64,000 nt of DNA from contig DDXA01000003.1 in the NCBI GenBank assembly GCA_002347725.1, positions 186,001-250,000 of the forward strand, in the 5' to 3' direction. A program made the translations under genes and the position numbers. The DNA comes from Actinobacteria bacterium UBA2272. GTDB lineage: Bacteria; Actinomycetota; Coriobacteriia; Anaerosomatales; Anaerosomataceae. The stretch's first letter is position 1. Each line of letters opens with the position of its first letter. Below the pieces are notes generated by a model that worked only from the letters and a program-made list of their open reading frames with translations, was not told where the DNA came from and made no database searches. This document shows positions 8,847-17,878 of the stretch, piece after piece.

Positions 8847-10667
8847 GTGGAACTCCGCGACTACCTCAACGTCATCCGTGCGCGGAAGTGGGTCATCGTC
8901 CAGGCGGTTGTGATCGTAGCGCTCACCGCGCTGGTGGCGAGCCTGCTCCAAGCTCCCGTCTACGAGGGTCAGGCCAAGGTCCTCATCTCCGAGAAGGGCG
9001 GTGGGACCGAGCTGTTTGGCAGCATCGGTCTGGACTTCTCGAGCCAGCCCGAGCGCGGTCTTCAGACGCAGGTGCAGCTCATGCAGGTGCGGCCGCTTCT
9101 GGAGAACACCATCCGGACCCTCGGGCTCGGGATCACGCCGGAGGCCCTTGCGGGCAGAGTGACGGTCTCGGCGGTGGGGCAGACCAACATCGTCACGATC
9201 ACGGCCAAAGACGGCGACCCGGGGCGTGCCGCGGCGATCGCCAACACGCTGGCCGAGGAGTTCGTCGGCTGGAGCCGCGACTACAAGCGCGAGAGCATCA
9301 ACGCCGCGGTGGACGAGGTCTCCGTCCGTCTGGACGCCGCCAGGACCGAGATCCTCGAGCTTGGTCGGCGCATCCAGGACGAGGGCAAGAGCGACGAGCT
9401 TGCGGCCGAACTGGCCATCGCGACCGGCAGCTATACCACGCTTGCCGGGAAGCTCGAGGAACTCCGGATCAGCGCACAGCTCGAGACCGGGAGCGGCCGG
9501 GTGGTGAGCCCCGCGGTGGAGGCGGCAGACCCGGTGGAGCCCAGCCCGGCGCGCAACACGGCGCTCGGGCTTGCGGTGGGTCTGGTCTTCGGTCTGGGGA
9601 TGGCATTCCTCTACGAGTACCTCGACAACACCATCAAGAGCAGCGAGGAGATCGAGGAGCTCGTGGGAGCGCCGGTGCTCGGCCTCATCCCGGCGGAGAA
9701 GTACGACAAGGACGAGCGCAGGCGCGCGACGATACTCACACACCCCGGGAGCTCGGCTGCCGAGGCGTACCGCGTGCTGCGCAACAACCTGGACTTCATC
9801 AACTTCGAGCACAACATCACCACGCTGCTCGTGACGAGCGCCGCGCCCGCCGAGGGCAAGAGCACGGTGGCCGCCAACCTTGCGGCAGGCCTTGCGCAGG
9901 CGGGCAAGAAGGTCGTGCTGCTCGCGAGTGACTTCCGCAAACCCACCACCGAGCAGTTCTTCGGGGTGCGCAACCTCGTGGGCCTCTCGGACGTGCTGAC
10001 GGGCGCACACACGCTCAAGGCGGCGCTACAGCGCCCGCGGGAGGACATGGATCTGCTCGTGCTTACGAGCGGCAAGATGCCCCCCAACCCGAGCGAGCTT
10101 CTCGGGAGCGAGAAGATGAAGGAGCTCCTCGAAGAGCTCAAGGGCTGGGCCGACTGGGTGATCGTGGACACGCCTCCGCTCCTTGCGGTGGCTGACGGCG
10201 CGGCCGTCGCCCGCTGGTGCGACGGGGTCATGCTCGTGACCAAGGGCGGCGCGAGCACGCGCGAGGCCGTCAAGAAGGCCCGCGAGATGCTCGACAACGT
10301 GGGCGCCCGCACGCTTGGCGCCGTCGTGTGGGGTCTTGAGTCGCGCGCCGGTGGCGGCGGCTATGGCTACGGCTACGGCGTGGCCGGCTACGGCGGCTAC
10401 TACTCGTACGCCGACTACTACAACGCGCCGAGTGACGAGCAGCCTGCGCGCAGGAGCAAGACGGGAGCCGCGAAGGCCGTCGACGCCCCACGCGAGGCGT
10501 ACGTGCCGAAGAAGAGCGTCGGGCGCAAGATCGCCGAGGGGCTCGGGCGGGTGCTCGGCGTCGCGCTTGCCGTGCTTGCGATCGTGCTGATCGCGATACT
10601 GGTGGTGTACTTCCTCGACCAGGCGATGGGGTGGGGGCTGCTGCAGGGGCTTGGAGTGACTGGCTAG
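8847..10667 (+). CDS. Wzz-type polysaccharide co-polymerase fused to a BY tyrosine kinase
   Basis: The protein should control chain length and export of a surface polysaccharide through cyclic autophosphorylation. The 606 residues hold a Wzz domain between two membrane helices (about 15-34 and 237-258) and a cytoplasmic BY-kinase with Walker A (APAEGKST, about 333-341), Walker A' (LLASDFRKP, about 357-366) and Walker B (WVIVDTPPLL, about 438-446). A Gly/Tyr-rich cluster (about 505-527) is the likely phosphorylation site. Unusually, a basic linker and a third membrane helix (about 570-589) follow the tyrosines. GTG 8847 gives the canonical VELRDYLNVIRARKW N-terminus. It stands at the head of the polysaccharide genes. 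Confidence 0.92.
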   Translation: MELRDYLNVIRARKWVIVQAVVIVALTALVASLLQAPVYEGQAKVLISEKGGGTELFGSIGLDFSSQPERGLQTQVQLMQVRPLLENTIRTLGLGITPEALAGRVTVSAVGQTNIVTITAKDGDPGRAAAIANTLAEEFVGWSRDYKRESINAAVDEVSVRLDAARTEILELGRRIQDEGKSDELAAELAIATGSYTTLAGKLEELRISAQLETGSGRVVSPAVEAADPVEPSPARNTALGLAVGLVFGLGMAFLYEYLDNTIKSSEEIEELVGAPVLGLIPAEKYDKDERRRATILTHPGSSAAEAYRVLRNNLDFINFEHNITTLLVTSAAPAEGKSTVAANLAAGLAQAGKKVVLLASDFRKPTTEQFFGVRNLVGLSDVLTGAHTLKAALQRPREDMDLLVLTSGKMPPNPSELLGSEKMKELLEELKGWADWVIVDTPPLLAVADGAAVARWCDGVMLVTKGGASTREAVKKAREMLDNVGARTLGAVVWGLESRAGGGGYGYGYGVAGYGGYYSYADYYNAPSDEQPARRSKTGAAKAVDAPREAYVPKKSVGRKIAEGLGRVLGVALAVLAIVLIAILVVYFLDQAMGWGLLQGLGVTG

Positions 10668-10816
10668 TGTGGACGGTCAAGAACGACACGCAAGATGCGG
10701 CCCGCGCTTTATCCGCTGGCGTCACGTGATGCACGGCGCTGGTCAATTCGAGGCCCGGCGACTTGTTCTCGGTCCGACGCGGTACTGCGCTCCGAATCGC
10801 CACTCAGGAAGTCCTC

Positions 10817-11890
10817 ATGAGTAGGTTGAGAATCGGTTTCCCGTTGTCACGCGCCGCGGGTGGACCCAGTACGTTCATGCGTAGGCTGCGTGCGAGTATT
10901 GAGCGCCAGGGCCTCGCCAAGACCTCGACGTTTCTCGACCCACGCGCGCAGATAAACCTGTTCGCGAACATCGTGCGCAACCCTTACTCCAAACCATACG
11001 TCTTTCGCGTTGACGGCGCGTATTTCGACAGCGCGGAGACTTCCGGATCCAACGAGACGTTGAACCGACCCATATATGAGGGAATAGACGGGGCTTGCGG
11101 AGTCGTAATCCAGAGCCATTTTGATCTTGAGCTTGTCCGTTCGTTCGGGCGCGTAGACCGGCCGTACGAGATCATCAACAACGGGACCGACCTGACCCTC
11201 TTCTGCCCAGATGGCCCAGACATGAAGGGTGCACTTGGCATTGAGGCGAGTGAGCTTGTGGTCCTGACGTCGGCCAAGTGGCGCGCGCACAAGCGGCTAG
11301 ACGACATCGTGGAGGTGTTTCTCGAGTTCTCCCGCCGGAAGGCTCACCCGTGCCGGCTGCTGATCCTGGGCGACACCGCTGGTGTTAGCATACCCGCTGA
11401 CGGATGGAGTTCTCAGCTACCCCAGAATGCACAGGTTACCCTCGTGGGGCACGTGCAGCCCGATGACTTGCCCGCATGGTACCGGACCGGGGACGTATTC
11501 CTCTATCTCAGTTGGCTCGATCATTGTCCGAATTCCGTTGTCGAGGCGATAGCGTGTGGCCTCCCGGTCGTGTGTAGCAATCAGGGAGGGACGAGGGAGC
11601 TCGTCGAGATGTCTAATGCCGGTGTCGTGGCCGAAGCCGATAGTGGCTTCACCTTCGAACTGGTTGATCTCTACCATCCACCAAAGCCGAGCTGCAATGT
11701 GATTCTGGAGGCTTTGGAGGACGTGGTGCATCGGCTGGACGAATACCGTTTGAAGATCGATCGAGGTCCTCTCGATATTGATGTGGTTGCGCGAAGGTAC
11801 GTTTGCTTTCTCGAAACGATGGTTCGGGCTGGGACTGGTGTCGACAGACACGAGCCGCGTGATGAGCGAAGGAGTTCCTGTGAACTCTAG
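10817..11890 (+). CDS. Glycosyltransferase family 4 (GT-B)
   Basis: Predicted sugar transferase for the surface polysaccharide; donor and acceptor are unknown. The 357 residues include YEIINNGTD near the domain junction, a Rossmann-like second half (LLILGD, VTLVGHV) and the retaining GT-B signature around residue 235 (DHCPNSVVEAIACGLPVV, with the catalytic-type Glu). ATG 10817 follows AGGAAG at about 5 nt. The 149-bp gap before it shows no clear feature. Codon use is visibly less GC-biased than in the kinase upstream, starting here. The stop overlaps the methyltransferase start by 11 bp. Confidence 0.9.
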   Translation: MSRLRIGFPLSRAAGGPSTFMRRLRASIERQGLAKTSTFLDPRAQINLFANIVRNPYSKPYVFRVDGAYFDSAETSGSNETLNRPIYEGIDGACGVVIQSHFDLELVRSFGRVDRPYEIINNGTDLTLFCPDGPDMKGALGIEASELVVLTSAKWRAHKRLDDIVEVFLEFSRRKAHPCRLLILGDTAGVSIPADGWSSQLPQNAQVTLVGHVQPDDLPAWYRTGDVFLYLSWLDHCPNSVVEAIACGLPVVCSNQGGTRELVEMSNAGVVAEADSGFTFELVDLYHPPKPSCNVILEALEDVVHRLDEYRLKIDRGPLDIDVVARRYVCFLETMVRAGTGVDRHEPRDERRSSCEL

Positions 11891-12713
11891 GAAGACCGTT
11901 CGCATGCTCGCTGTGGCCTGGCGCGGAACGCCGATGGATCGGCTTGAGCGAATCGCCCTTCGTGTGCGCGAGAAAATGAGTGGAGTGGATTGCTCGGTAT
12001 TCGACCTCACTCGAGCGTACTACGCGGAGGCGCTGGGGGAGCACGTTTCCTGCGAGGAAGCACTTGCTCGGGCCCAGAACAAGAAGGCGCATAAGGACGC
12101 ATGGTTCACACGGCAGCGAGAGAGCGCCGAGGATGTCATCGCCTTCTATCAAGAAGACGACTTCTACCTCTTCAGGCATCCCTTCAACCGTAGGTTCGGG
12201 GGGCTGCGATGGTATATGTCGCTAGTCAAGGATGTGCGCGAGCCGCGGGTGCTAGAGTACGGTTGCGGCTGCGCGTCGCTAACGGAATGGCTTGAGCGAC
12301 GCTTCCCGAATGCCAAGTACACTGTCGCTGACATACCCTCGAAGACCCTGGACTTTGTTAGGTGGAAGCGGAATCGCCTCGATCTTGGCTACCAAGTCCT
12401 CGAGATTGGTCCCGGACGAGAAGGTATACCTCTTGTTGGCGAGTTCGATCTGATCATTTGCGAAGACGTGCTCGAGCACACGCCCAACCCTGTGGAGATC
12501 GCAGCGGCGCTGGTGGACCATCTTGCGCCAGGGGGCATCTTGTTGACCAACTTCATAGATGAGTCCGGCGGAGAGAACCTTGAAGTGGCTGTTCAACAGC
12601 GCGAGCAGGTCAAGGAACTGCTGTTAGCCCACTTGGAGCCCATAAAGGCAATCGATCGACCGAGAGGCAATCACGGGCTATATGTGAAGACTCACACAAG
12701 GAGACTGTCCTGA
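11880..12713 (+). CDS. SAM-dependent methyltransferase
   Basis: A class I methyltransferase, probably decorating a sugar of the polysaccharide. The 277-residue protein has SAM-binding motif I (VLEYGCGCASLTEWL, near residue 124), an acidic VADIP following strand 2 and LIICEDVLEH as the post-II motif. The N-terminal 100 residues are helical and not recognised. GTG 11880, with AAGGAG at 5 nt, overlaps the preceding glycosyltransferase gene; earlier in-frame starts lie deep inside that gene. The TGA stop overlaps a CTG codon that is the best start for the flippase gene. Confidence 0.85.
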   Translation: MNSRKTVRMLAVAWRGTPMDRLERIALRVREKMSGVDCSVFDLTRAYYAEALGEHVSCEEALARAQNKKAHKDAWFTRQRESAEDVIAFYQEDDFYLFRHPFNRRFGGLRWYMSLVKDVREPRVLEYGCGCASLTEWLERRFPNAKYTVADIPSKTLDFVRWKRNRLDLGYQVLEIGPGREGIPLVGEFDLIICEDVLEHTPNPVEIAAALVDHLAPGGILLTNFIDESGGENLEVAVQQREQVKELLLAHLEPIKAIDRPRGNHGLYVKTHTRRLS

Positions 12714-14215
12714 GCGTCTCAAGTCGTGGCAAGGTTCTGTCTGCTGCATCCAGCAATGGGATAGCGAAAGCCGTGACACTGGCGGTTGCCCCATTGACGA
12801 GTATCTTCGTCATGCGCGCTCTGTCGGTCTCGGACTTCGGCGCGTTCTCGCTCTTCCTGAGCTTCATCGCAATCTTTGGCGGCCTCAATTTTGGCATCAA
12901 TCACATCTATCAGCGCTATGTCGCTGTGTACGCGTCTGACAAGAGCGGAGTCGGCCGAGTATTCCGGCTGACCGCTGCCATGCTCGTGCTGCGCCTTCTG
13001 GGGTTCGCCTTGGTGCTGACGGTCGCCTTCGTGTTGGCCGCCATTGACGTTGTTCATCTCGATCAGATCGGGCTTCCCTATGTGTGGTTGGCGGTTGCGA
13101 CATGTATCGCGGGAATTGTGGAAGGCATCTGCCGGGAAGGCATGCTGTCAGGATATCTCGACCACAAATTCTACAACGTCTTTGACAGTGCGATCATCGT
13201 CGCAAAAGCGGTGCTCATTCTCGCCTGGCGCCCGCTGTCCGTTCTGACGCTCGCTGAGATCTGGGTTGGGCTTGAGTTGGTCCGTGCCCTTGTGGTTACG
13301 AGCAGATTCATGTACCTGTCCGTTGCACGAACACAGTCTGGGTCGGCATCTCGCGAACGTTTGGAGTATCGGCGGTACTTCGACTACGGGAAGTACTTCG
13401 TGCTGGCCAGTCTCACGACCCAGGTGCTTGCGTTTGATATCGACAGCTACTTCCTGGGGTACTTTTGGACGACTCGAGAGGTTGGTCTCTACTCGTTTGC
13501 GACGAAGGTCGCCTTCCTGCTCGTGGGTCTGGCCCCGGCCAATCTGCTCTTCAACGTGTTCACGCCGCTGGCGACCCGCGATTATGACGCTGCTGGAAGC
13601 ACCCTGAAGATTCGTCGCGCGGTCGACGTGCTCTTCAAGCTCAATGTCTTTGGCTACGGCGCAATCGTGTTGTTGGCGCTACTTAACGCGGAGTACTTCG
13701 TGAGAACGCTGCTGGGCGTGAAGTATCTCCCCGCCTTGGCGTATGTGCCCGTGCTGCTTGCTGCTTCCTTCCTGCCAGTTATCAAGAGCACCTTCGAGCC
13801 GGCGGCTAGAGCCATGGAGCGAAGCCGCGTCTACCTGTCCACGTTCACGGCTGCAGTGTTCAACATCGCCGGAAACGCGCTATTGATTCCAATCTTGGGA
13901 ATCTGGGGCGCAGTGATCTCAACCACCTTCGCCATGCTCGTGCAGACTGCCGCGTTTGTTGTGTTCGCTCAGCGAGAGATAGACTTCAGGTTCGACTGGA
14001 TATTCCTCGCACGTTCCGGCGTGAACCTTGCGCTCGTTGGTGCATTGGTCTTTGCCCTGCAACCGCTCGTGAAGTTGTCACTCGCTGGGCTCCTCGCCGG
14101 GAATGTGGTGGTGATAGGCGTGTTCCTCGCGCTTGCAAGGCTGAATCGTGTGTTCACTGCTGAGGAAGCTGACTACATCAACAAGTTCCTTCCCGTGAAG
14201 GCGTTCATCTTCTAG
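12710..14215 (+). CDS. Wzx-type polysaccharide flippase (MOP/MATE fold)
   Basis: Integral membrane protein with about 12-14 hydrophobic helices that should flip lipid-linked repeat units across the membrane. Conserved-looking elements include SRGKVLSAASSNGIAKA at the N-terminus and MRALSVSDFGAFSLFLSF in the first helices. The first ATG/GTG in frame (GTG 12773) would cut off the first helix. CTG 12710 is preferred: it has AAGGAG with exactly 6 nt spacing and forms a 4-bp CTGA overlap with the upstream stop. The length is then 501 residues, normal for Wzx. CTG as start is uncommon and needs experimental proof. Confidence 0.85.
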   Translation: MSVSSRGKVLSAASSNGIAKAVTLAVAPLTSIFVMRALSVSDFGAFSLFLSFIAIFGGLNFGINHIYQRYVAVYASDKSGVGRVFRLTAAMLVLRLLGFALVLTVAFVLAAIDVVHLDQIGLPYVWLAVATCIAGIVEGICREGMLSGYLDHKFYNVFDSAIIVAKAVLILAWRPLSVLTLAEIWVGLELVRALVVTSRFMYLSVARTQSGSASRERLEYRRYFDYGKYFVLASLTTQVLAFDIDSYFLGYFWTTREVGLYSFATKVAFLLVGLAPANLLFNVFTPLATRDYDAAGSTLKIRRAVDVLFKLNVFGYGAIVLLALLNAEYFVRTLLGVKYLPALAYVPVLLAASFLPVIKSTFEPAARAMERSRVYLSTFTAAVFNIAGNALLIPILGIWGAVISTTFAMLVQTAAFVVFAQREIDFRFDWIFLARSGVNLALVGALVFALQPLVKLSLAGLLAGNVVVIGVFLALARLNRVFTAEEADYINKFLPVKAFIF

Positions 14216-14223
14216 GAGTCAAA

Positions 14224-15510
14224 TTGCCGCTCCGGTTTGCCAAGACACTCGTGATTGCGGCGGTCCTGCTCGCACCGGACTACTACGTGGTGGCACCCGA
14301 ACTTCGTGTCAGCTACCTGGCCATGTTATTGGCGGTTCTGCTGTTCCTCGGAGACGTTCTGCTGCTGCATGATCGTCCGGTCTTTCTATCCAAGGAGACG
14401 CTTCGCGTGGTCATGTGGGCGTTTGCCTTGCTCTTCTACGTATTCGTTACTGATGCGGCTAGGGGTAACGCAGACGCTGCGATTCGCAACTTCCTGCCGG
14501 GCCTAATGATTCCGGTGCTACTGATTGTGTTCGAGTATAGGAGCGAGGAGTATCCGCTTCGAAAGGTTCTGCAGACTGTATTCTTTGTATCGGTGCTATT
14601 CGGCGTGCTGCAGGTGCTCGGTGTCGTGGGAAACCTGACAACTCTCGCCCCAGGATTCTGGATTCTGAAGTCGGACCAGATCGTCCTGGAGGCCTCTCTC
14701 CAGGGTCTGCGGATTACCGGTGCGACCACGAACACCATCGGGTTCGCATTGCAGTTGGGATTCTTCATTATCCTAGCGTACTCGACCTTCAGAGACTCTC
14801 CGAGCTGGAAGACGGGAGGGTGGCTCGCCCTCTTGGGCTCACTAGTCATGTTCACGCAAACGCGGAGCCTCATCTATGGGCTGGTTCCCAGTGTTGTGCT
14901 GGTGAGTGTCCTGTTCTCTAAGCAGCGGGTGAAGAAGGTGCTGCTCTCGTTGGTGGTCATGCTTCTGCTGGTGGGGGCATTAGCACTTGGCACTTCTGCG
15001 ATTGAGCGTGCCTTCCCTCGACTCTATGATCCGTTTGATCTGACGGTCATGCAGCGGATCCAGACGAATGTGTACGCTGCGGTAGGTGTCTGGAGCGTTT
15101 CCCCGATCTTCGGCGTGCCGAGGGACTCTGTTGCATCGGTCGTGTTCGCAGGCCTATCCGCAGGTCGGCTTCCCATCGGCGACGTACTCATCGTGAACAC
15201 CACGAATCACAACCAGCTGGGATTCTACTTCCGGTACTATGGCCTCGTTGGTCTGGCGATGCTTCTCATCCTGTACTGGGCTGCCTTCAGGAAGGTCATG
15301 GTCGCCTCAAGTCCGGGAGTCCGGTTGATGCTGCTCAGTATGTTGTTGTTTGAGGCGCAGTACTCGATGCTGCACAACAACAAACTCGTGAACAGCCCAG
15401 TGACATGGATTCTTCTGTCTATGGCGGTTTCGGTGGCGCTCGACAAGGGATCCTCGTCCGAGGCGAGTCCTACTGAGGATGAAGCAGGTGCGATTGCCAT
15501 TGCTGACTGA
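14224..15510 (+). CDS. O-antigen ligase/polymerase-like membrane protein (Wzy candidate)
   Basis: The 428-residue protein has about 10-12 hydrophobic segments and a large periplasmic loop (about 260-330) before NTTNHNQLGFYFRYYGLVG, where an N/H-rich motif is typical of the Wzy_C/O-antigen ligase fold. Position beside Wzx and Wzz supports a role polymerising flipped repeat units. The start is TTG 14224 with AGGAG overlapping the Wzx stop at 5 nt. The C-terminal 30 residues are acidic and cytoplasmic. Polymerases are poorly conserved, so the call rests on topology and context. Confidence 0.82.
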   Translation: MPLRFAKTLVIAAVLLAPDYYVVAPELRVSYLAMLLAVLLFLGDVLLLHDRPVFLSKETLRVVMWAFALLFYVFVTDAARGNADAAIRNFLPGLMIPVLLIVFEYRSEEYPLRKVLQTVFFVSVLFGVLQVLGVVGNLTTLAPGFWILKSDQIVLEASLQGLRITGATTNTIGFALQLGFFIILAYSTFRDSPSWKTGGWLALLGSLVMFTQTRSLIYGLVPSVVLVSVLFSKQRVKKVLLSLVVMLLLVGALALGTSAIERAFPRLYDPFDLTVMQRIQTNVYAAVGVWSVSPIFGVPRDSVASVVFAGLSAGRLPIGDVLIVNTTNHNQLGFYFRYYGLVGLAMLLILYWAAFRKVMVASSPGVRLMLLSMLLFEAQYSMLHNNKLVNSPVTWILLSMAVSVALDKGSSSEASPTEDEAGAIAIAD

Positions 15511-16561
15511 GGGATCCCGAACGCTGCTACTTGTTGGCAACTGGAAATGGGAAGTGTACGAGGCAGCCCTGGCGGCGGGCTTTCGCGCTTGCGGCTGGGA
15601 TGTGATTCCGTTCGATACTCGGGAGTATGCGAGCACAGGTGCGCTCGGACGCGCCGAGGCCGCAATGCGAGTGGGCCCCGGCATCGATCGCTTGAATCGA
15701 GCACTGCTCGAAAGAGCGCAAGTGGTGCGACCTGACGCTATATTCCTGAATCGGTGTGACACGGTGCGCGTCTCCTCCCTGCGCATGATGAAGACGCTGA
15801 TTCCAGAGACTGTTGTTCTCGTGTACCACAACGACAATCCATTCGCGCGGGCTAGCGATGCGTTCAAGTACCGCCACTACCTGGCGAGTCTTCGTGCTGC
15901 GGATGTCACGCTGGTGTATCGACCATTGGATTTCGGTGAGGCGAAGAGACGAGGGTCTCGTAGGATCGAACTGCTCCCGCCGTACTATCTCAGCTACTTG
16001 CATCGCCCGGAGGAGAAGCATTTGGCGTGTGAGTATCGGTTCGACGTTGTGTACGCAGGGCACTACGAAGATGACGGTCGAGATCGCCTGATTGATGCGA
16101 TTGCCCGCACGGGCGCTCGAGTCCATGTATGCGGAGCCGGGTGGGAGCGCATTCGTCGCAAGTACTCTTGGGCCAAGGATATGGATCTCAGACCCCGTTT
16201 CGGTCAGGACTACGTTGCCACCCTGACTTCGGCGAGGATTGGACTCGGCCTGATGTCGGGCAGAAACCGAGACGTGTACACGCGCCGGTGCTTCGAGATA
16301 CCGGCGTGCGGTGCGCTTCTGATGGCACCCAAGACACCTGAACTAGCCGACTACTTCGTTGAGAATCGCGAGGCGGTCTTCTTTGAGTCGCCCGATGGCC
16401 TTGTCGCAAGTGTTGAGCGCCTTCTCACCGACGAGCCGGCTCGGAAGAGGATTGCAGATGCGGGATACATGCGGTGTACGACCGCCGGAAACGATGAGGT
16501 TGCCCGGGCCCGCCATGTGACGGAAGTAATTGAGTCGATTGCACCCAGGGACATAGGATGA
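15479..16561 (+). CDS. CgeB-like glycosyltransferase
   Basis: The 360-residue protein resembles the CgeB/DUF3880 group of GT-B enzymes: LVGNWKWEVYEAALAAGF at the N-terminus, VLVYHNDNPF mid-protein, VVYAGHYEDDGRDRLIDAI, and a C-terminal half with IGLGLMSGRNRDVYTRRCFEIPACGALL. This arrangement is common in polysaccharide clusters. The acceptor is unknown. The gene overlaps the Wzy stop by 32 bp and the ribosome site for ATG 15479 is weak, so a slightly later GTG or TTG could be used. The stop overlaps the next start (ATGA). Confidence 0.8.
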   Translation: MKQVRLPLLTEGSRTLLLVGNWKWEVYEAALAAGFRACGWDVIPFDTREYASTGALGRAEAAMRVGPGIDRLNRALLERAQVVRPDAIFLNRCDTVRVSSLRMMKTLIPETVVLVYHNDNPFARASDAFKYRHYLASLRAADVTLVYRPLDFGEAKRRGSRRIELLPPYYLSYLHRPEEKHLACEYRFDVVYAGHYEDDGRDRLIDAIARTGARVHVCGAGWERIRRKYSWAKDMDLRPRFGQDYVATLTSARIGLGLMSGRNRDVYTRRCFEIPACGALLMAPKTPELADYFVENREAVFFESPDGLVASVERLLTDEPARKRIADAGYMRCTTAGNDEVARARHVTEVIESIAPRDIG

Positions 16562-17703
16562 CTCGGCGTGTCGCAGTATGCATGCCCATGCTGGCGCCGT
16601 ACGCCGTACCTCGCTATGCGGCTTTGGCTAGAGACCCACGCCTCGACGTCGCACTTCTCGTGGAGACTCAGAACTTGACGCACAGACCAGGTTGGGTTCA
16701 GGAGGAGGTCCCGGGTTGCGTCGTTGTACAAGTCGCTAGTCTCAGGATGAGCGCGCATTTCGCGAATGACGAGTTTGGATACACGGTGGCGGGCGTCCGG
16801 CTCGTGCCTTATGGCCTGATCGGGACCCTGCTGCGCCTTCGGCCAGAGGTCGTTCTCGTGTGCAATGCCACCGAGCTTGCCACGGTCCTGCCATGGAGGA
16901 GGCTGCTCGGATACCGTGTGGGTCTGCTTGTTGAGGACACGGAGTACTCGTATACGCACAAGTCCGCCCTGTCGAGAGGGGTGCGACAACGCCTCTATCA
17001 AGCTGCGGACTTCTTCATGCCGTTTAGTGAGGATAGTGTCGCGTATCTCGCGAACCTTGGTATCCGCGACCGTCTTTTCAAGACATCATGGAGTATTGAC
17101 GTCGACGAGTTTGCTCGGACGGTTGACTCGTCGGAGGTTCTGGCGATTAGGCAGGAAGTGCGTGCAGAGGGCAGAGTGCTGTTCCTCGTGGTGGCTCGGC
17201 TAGTTCCCGCGAAGGGGATCATGGATCTCTTGACCGTGTGGAGTGGGCTTCCAAGTGAAGCGCATGAACGAATTGCCCTGGCAATTGTCGGCGATGGCAC
17301 TCAGCGGGGCGAGATTGCTGAGTACATACGTACCGAGGAACTGGACAACGTGTGCCTGGTAGGTCATCAGGACTATGACCGAATGGCTGGCTACTATTGC
17401 GCCTCAGATGTCTTCGTACTCCCGACTCATAAGGACAACTTCAGTCTGTCTGTGATGGAAGCGATGGCCTGTGGGCTACCGATCATCACTACAATCCACA
17501 ATGGGGCGCGAGAACTTGTTCTGGATGGTGTGAATGGCTACGTGGTTGATCCCAGGGCCATTGAGCAATTTCGGGACGCGATACTGTCGCTTACGGACGG
17601 GGAGCGACTCGTTCGGTTCGGTCAGGCTTCGGCGGACATGATAGTTGCGTACTCCCATGCTGCCACTATGCGGCAGTACGCCGAAGTACTGTCGACCGCC
17701 TGA
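16558..17703 (+). CDS. Glycosyltransferase family 4 (GT-B)
   Basis: The 381-residue GT-B enzyme has VARLVPAKGIMDLL at the start of the C-terminal domain, LAIVGDGTQRGEI, and the signature near residue 293 (DNFSLSVMEAMACGLPII) with the nucleotide-sugar-contacting Glu. It starts with ATG in a 4-bp overlap with the CgeB-like gene. Sugar specificity cannot be read from the sequence. Confidence 0.9.
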   Translation: MTRRVAVCMPMLAPYAVPRYAALARDPRLDVALLVETQNLTHRPGWVQEEVPGCVVVQVASLRMSAHFANDEFGYTVAGVRLVPYGLIGTLLRLRPEVVLVCNATELATVLPWRRLLGYRVGLLVEDTEYSYTHKSALSRGVRQRLYQAADFFMPFSEDSVAYLANLGIRDRLFKTSWSIDVDEFARTVDSSEVLAIRQEVRAEGRVLFLVVARLVPAKGIMDLLTVWSGLPSEAHERIALAIVGDGTQRGEIAEYIRTEELDNVCLVGHQDYDRMAGYYCASDVFVLPTHKDNFSLSVMEAMACGLPIITTIHNGARELVLDGVNGYVVDPRAIEQFRDAILSLTDGERLVRFGQASADMIVAYSHAATMRQYAEVLSTA

Positions 17704-17878
17704 TGGCCAGGAACCGGAGTGGCTCTGGCCACGGCGGCGACCTTACGACCTTCACCAGGGTCACGCCCGGACAGGTTCCCGAATCGTGAGTAGCGAGGGA
17801 TACGATGTGGCTCGACATACTGACGTGAGCAGCGATATGCGAATCGGAACTTTTCGGGGCGACGCAGGAGAAGAGCGC

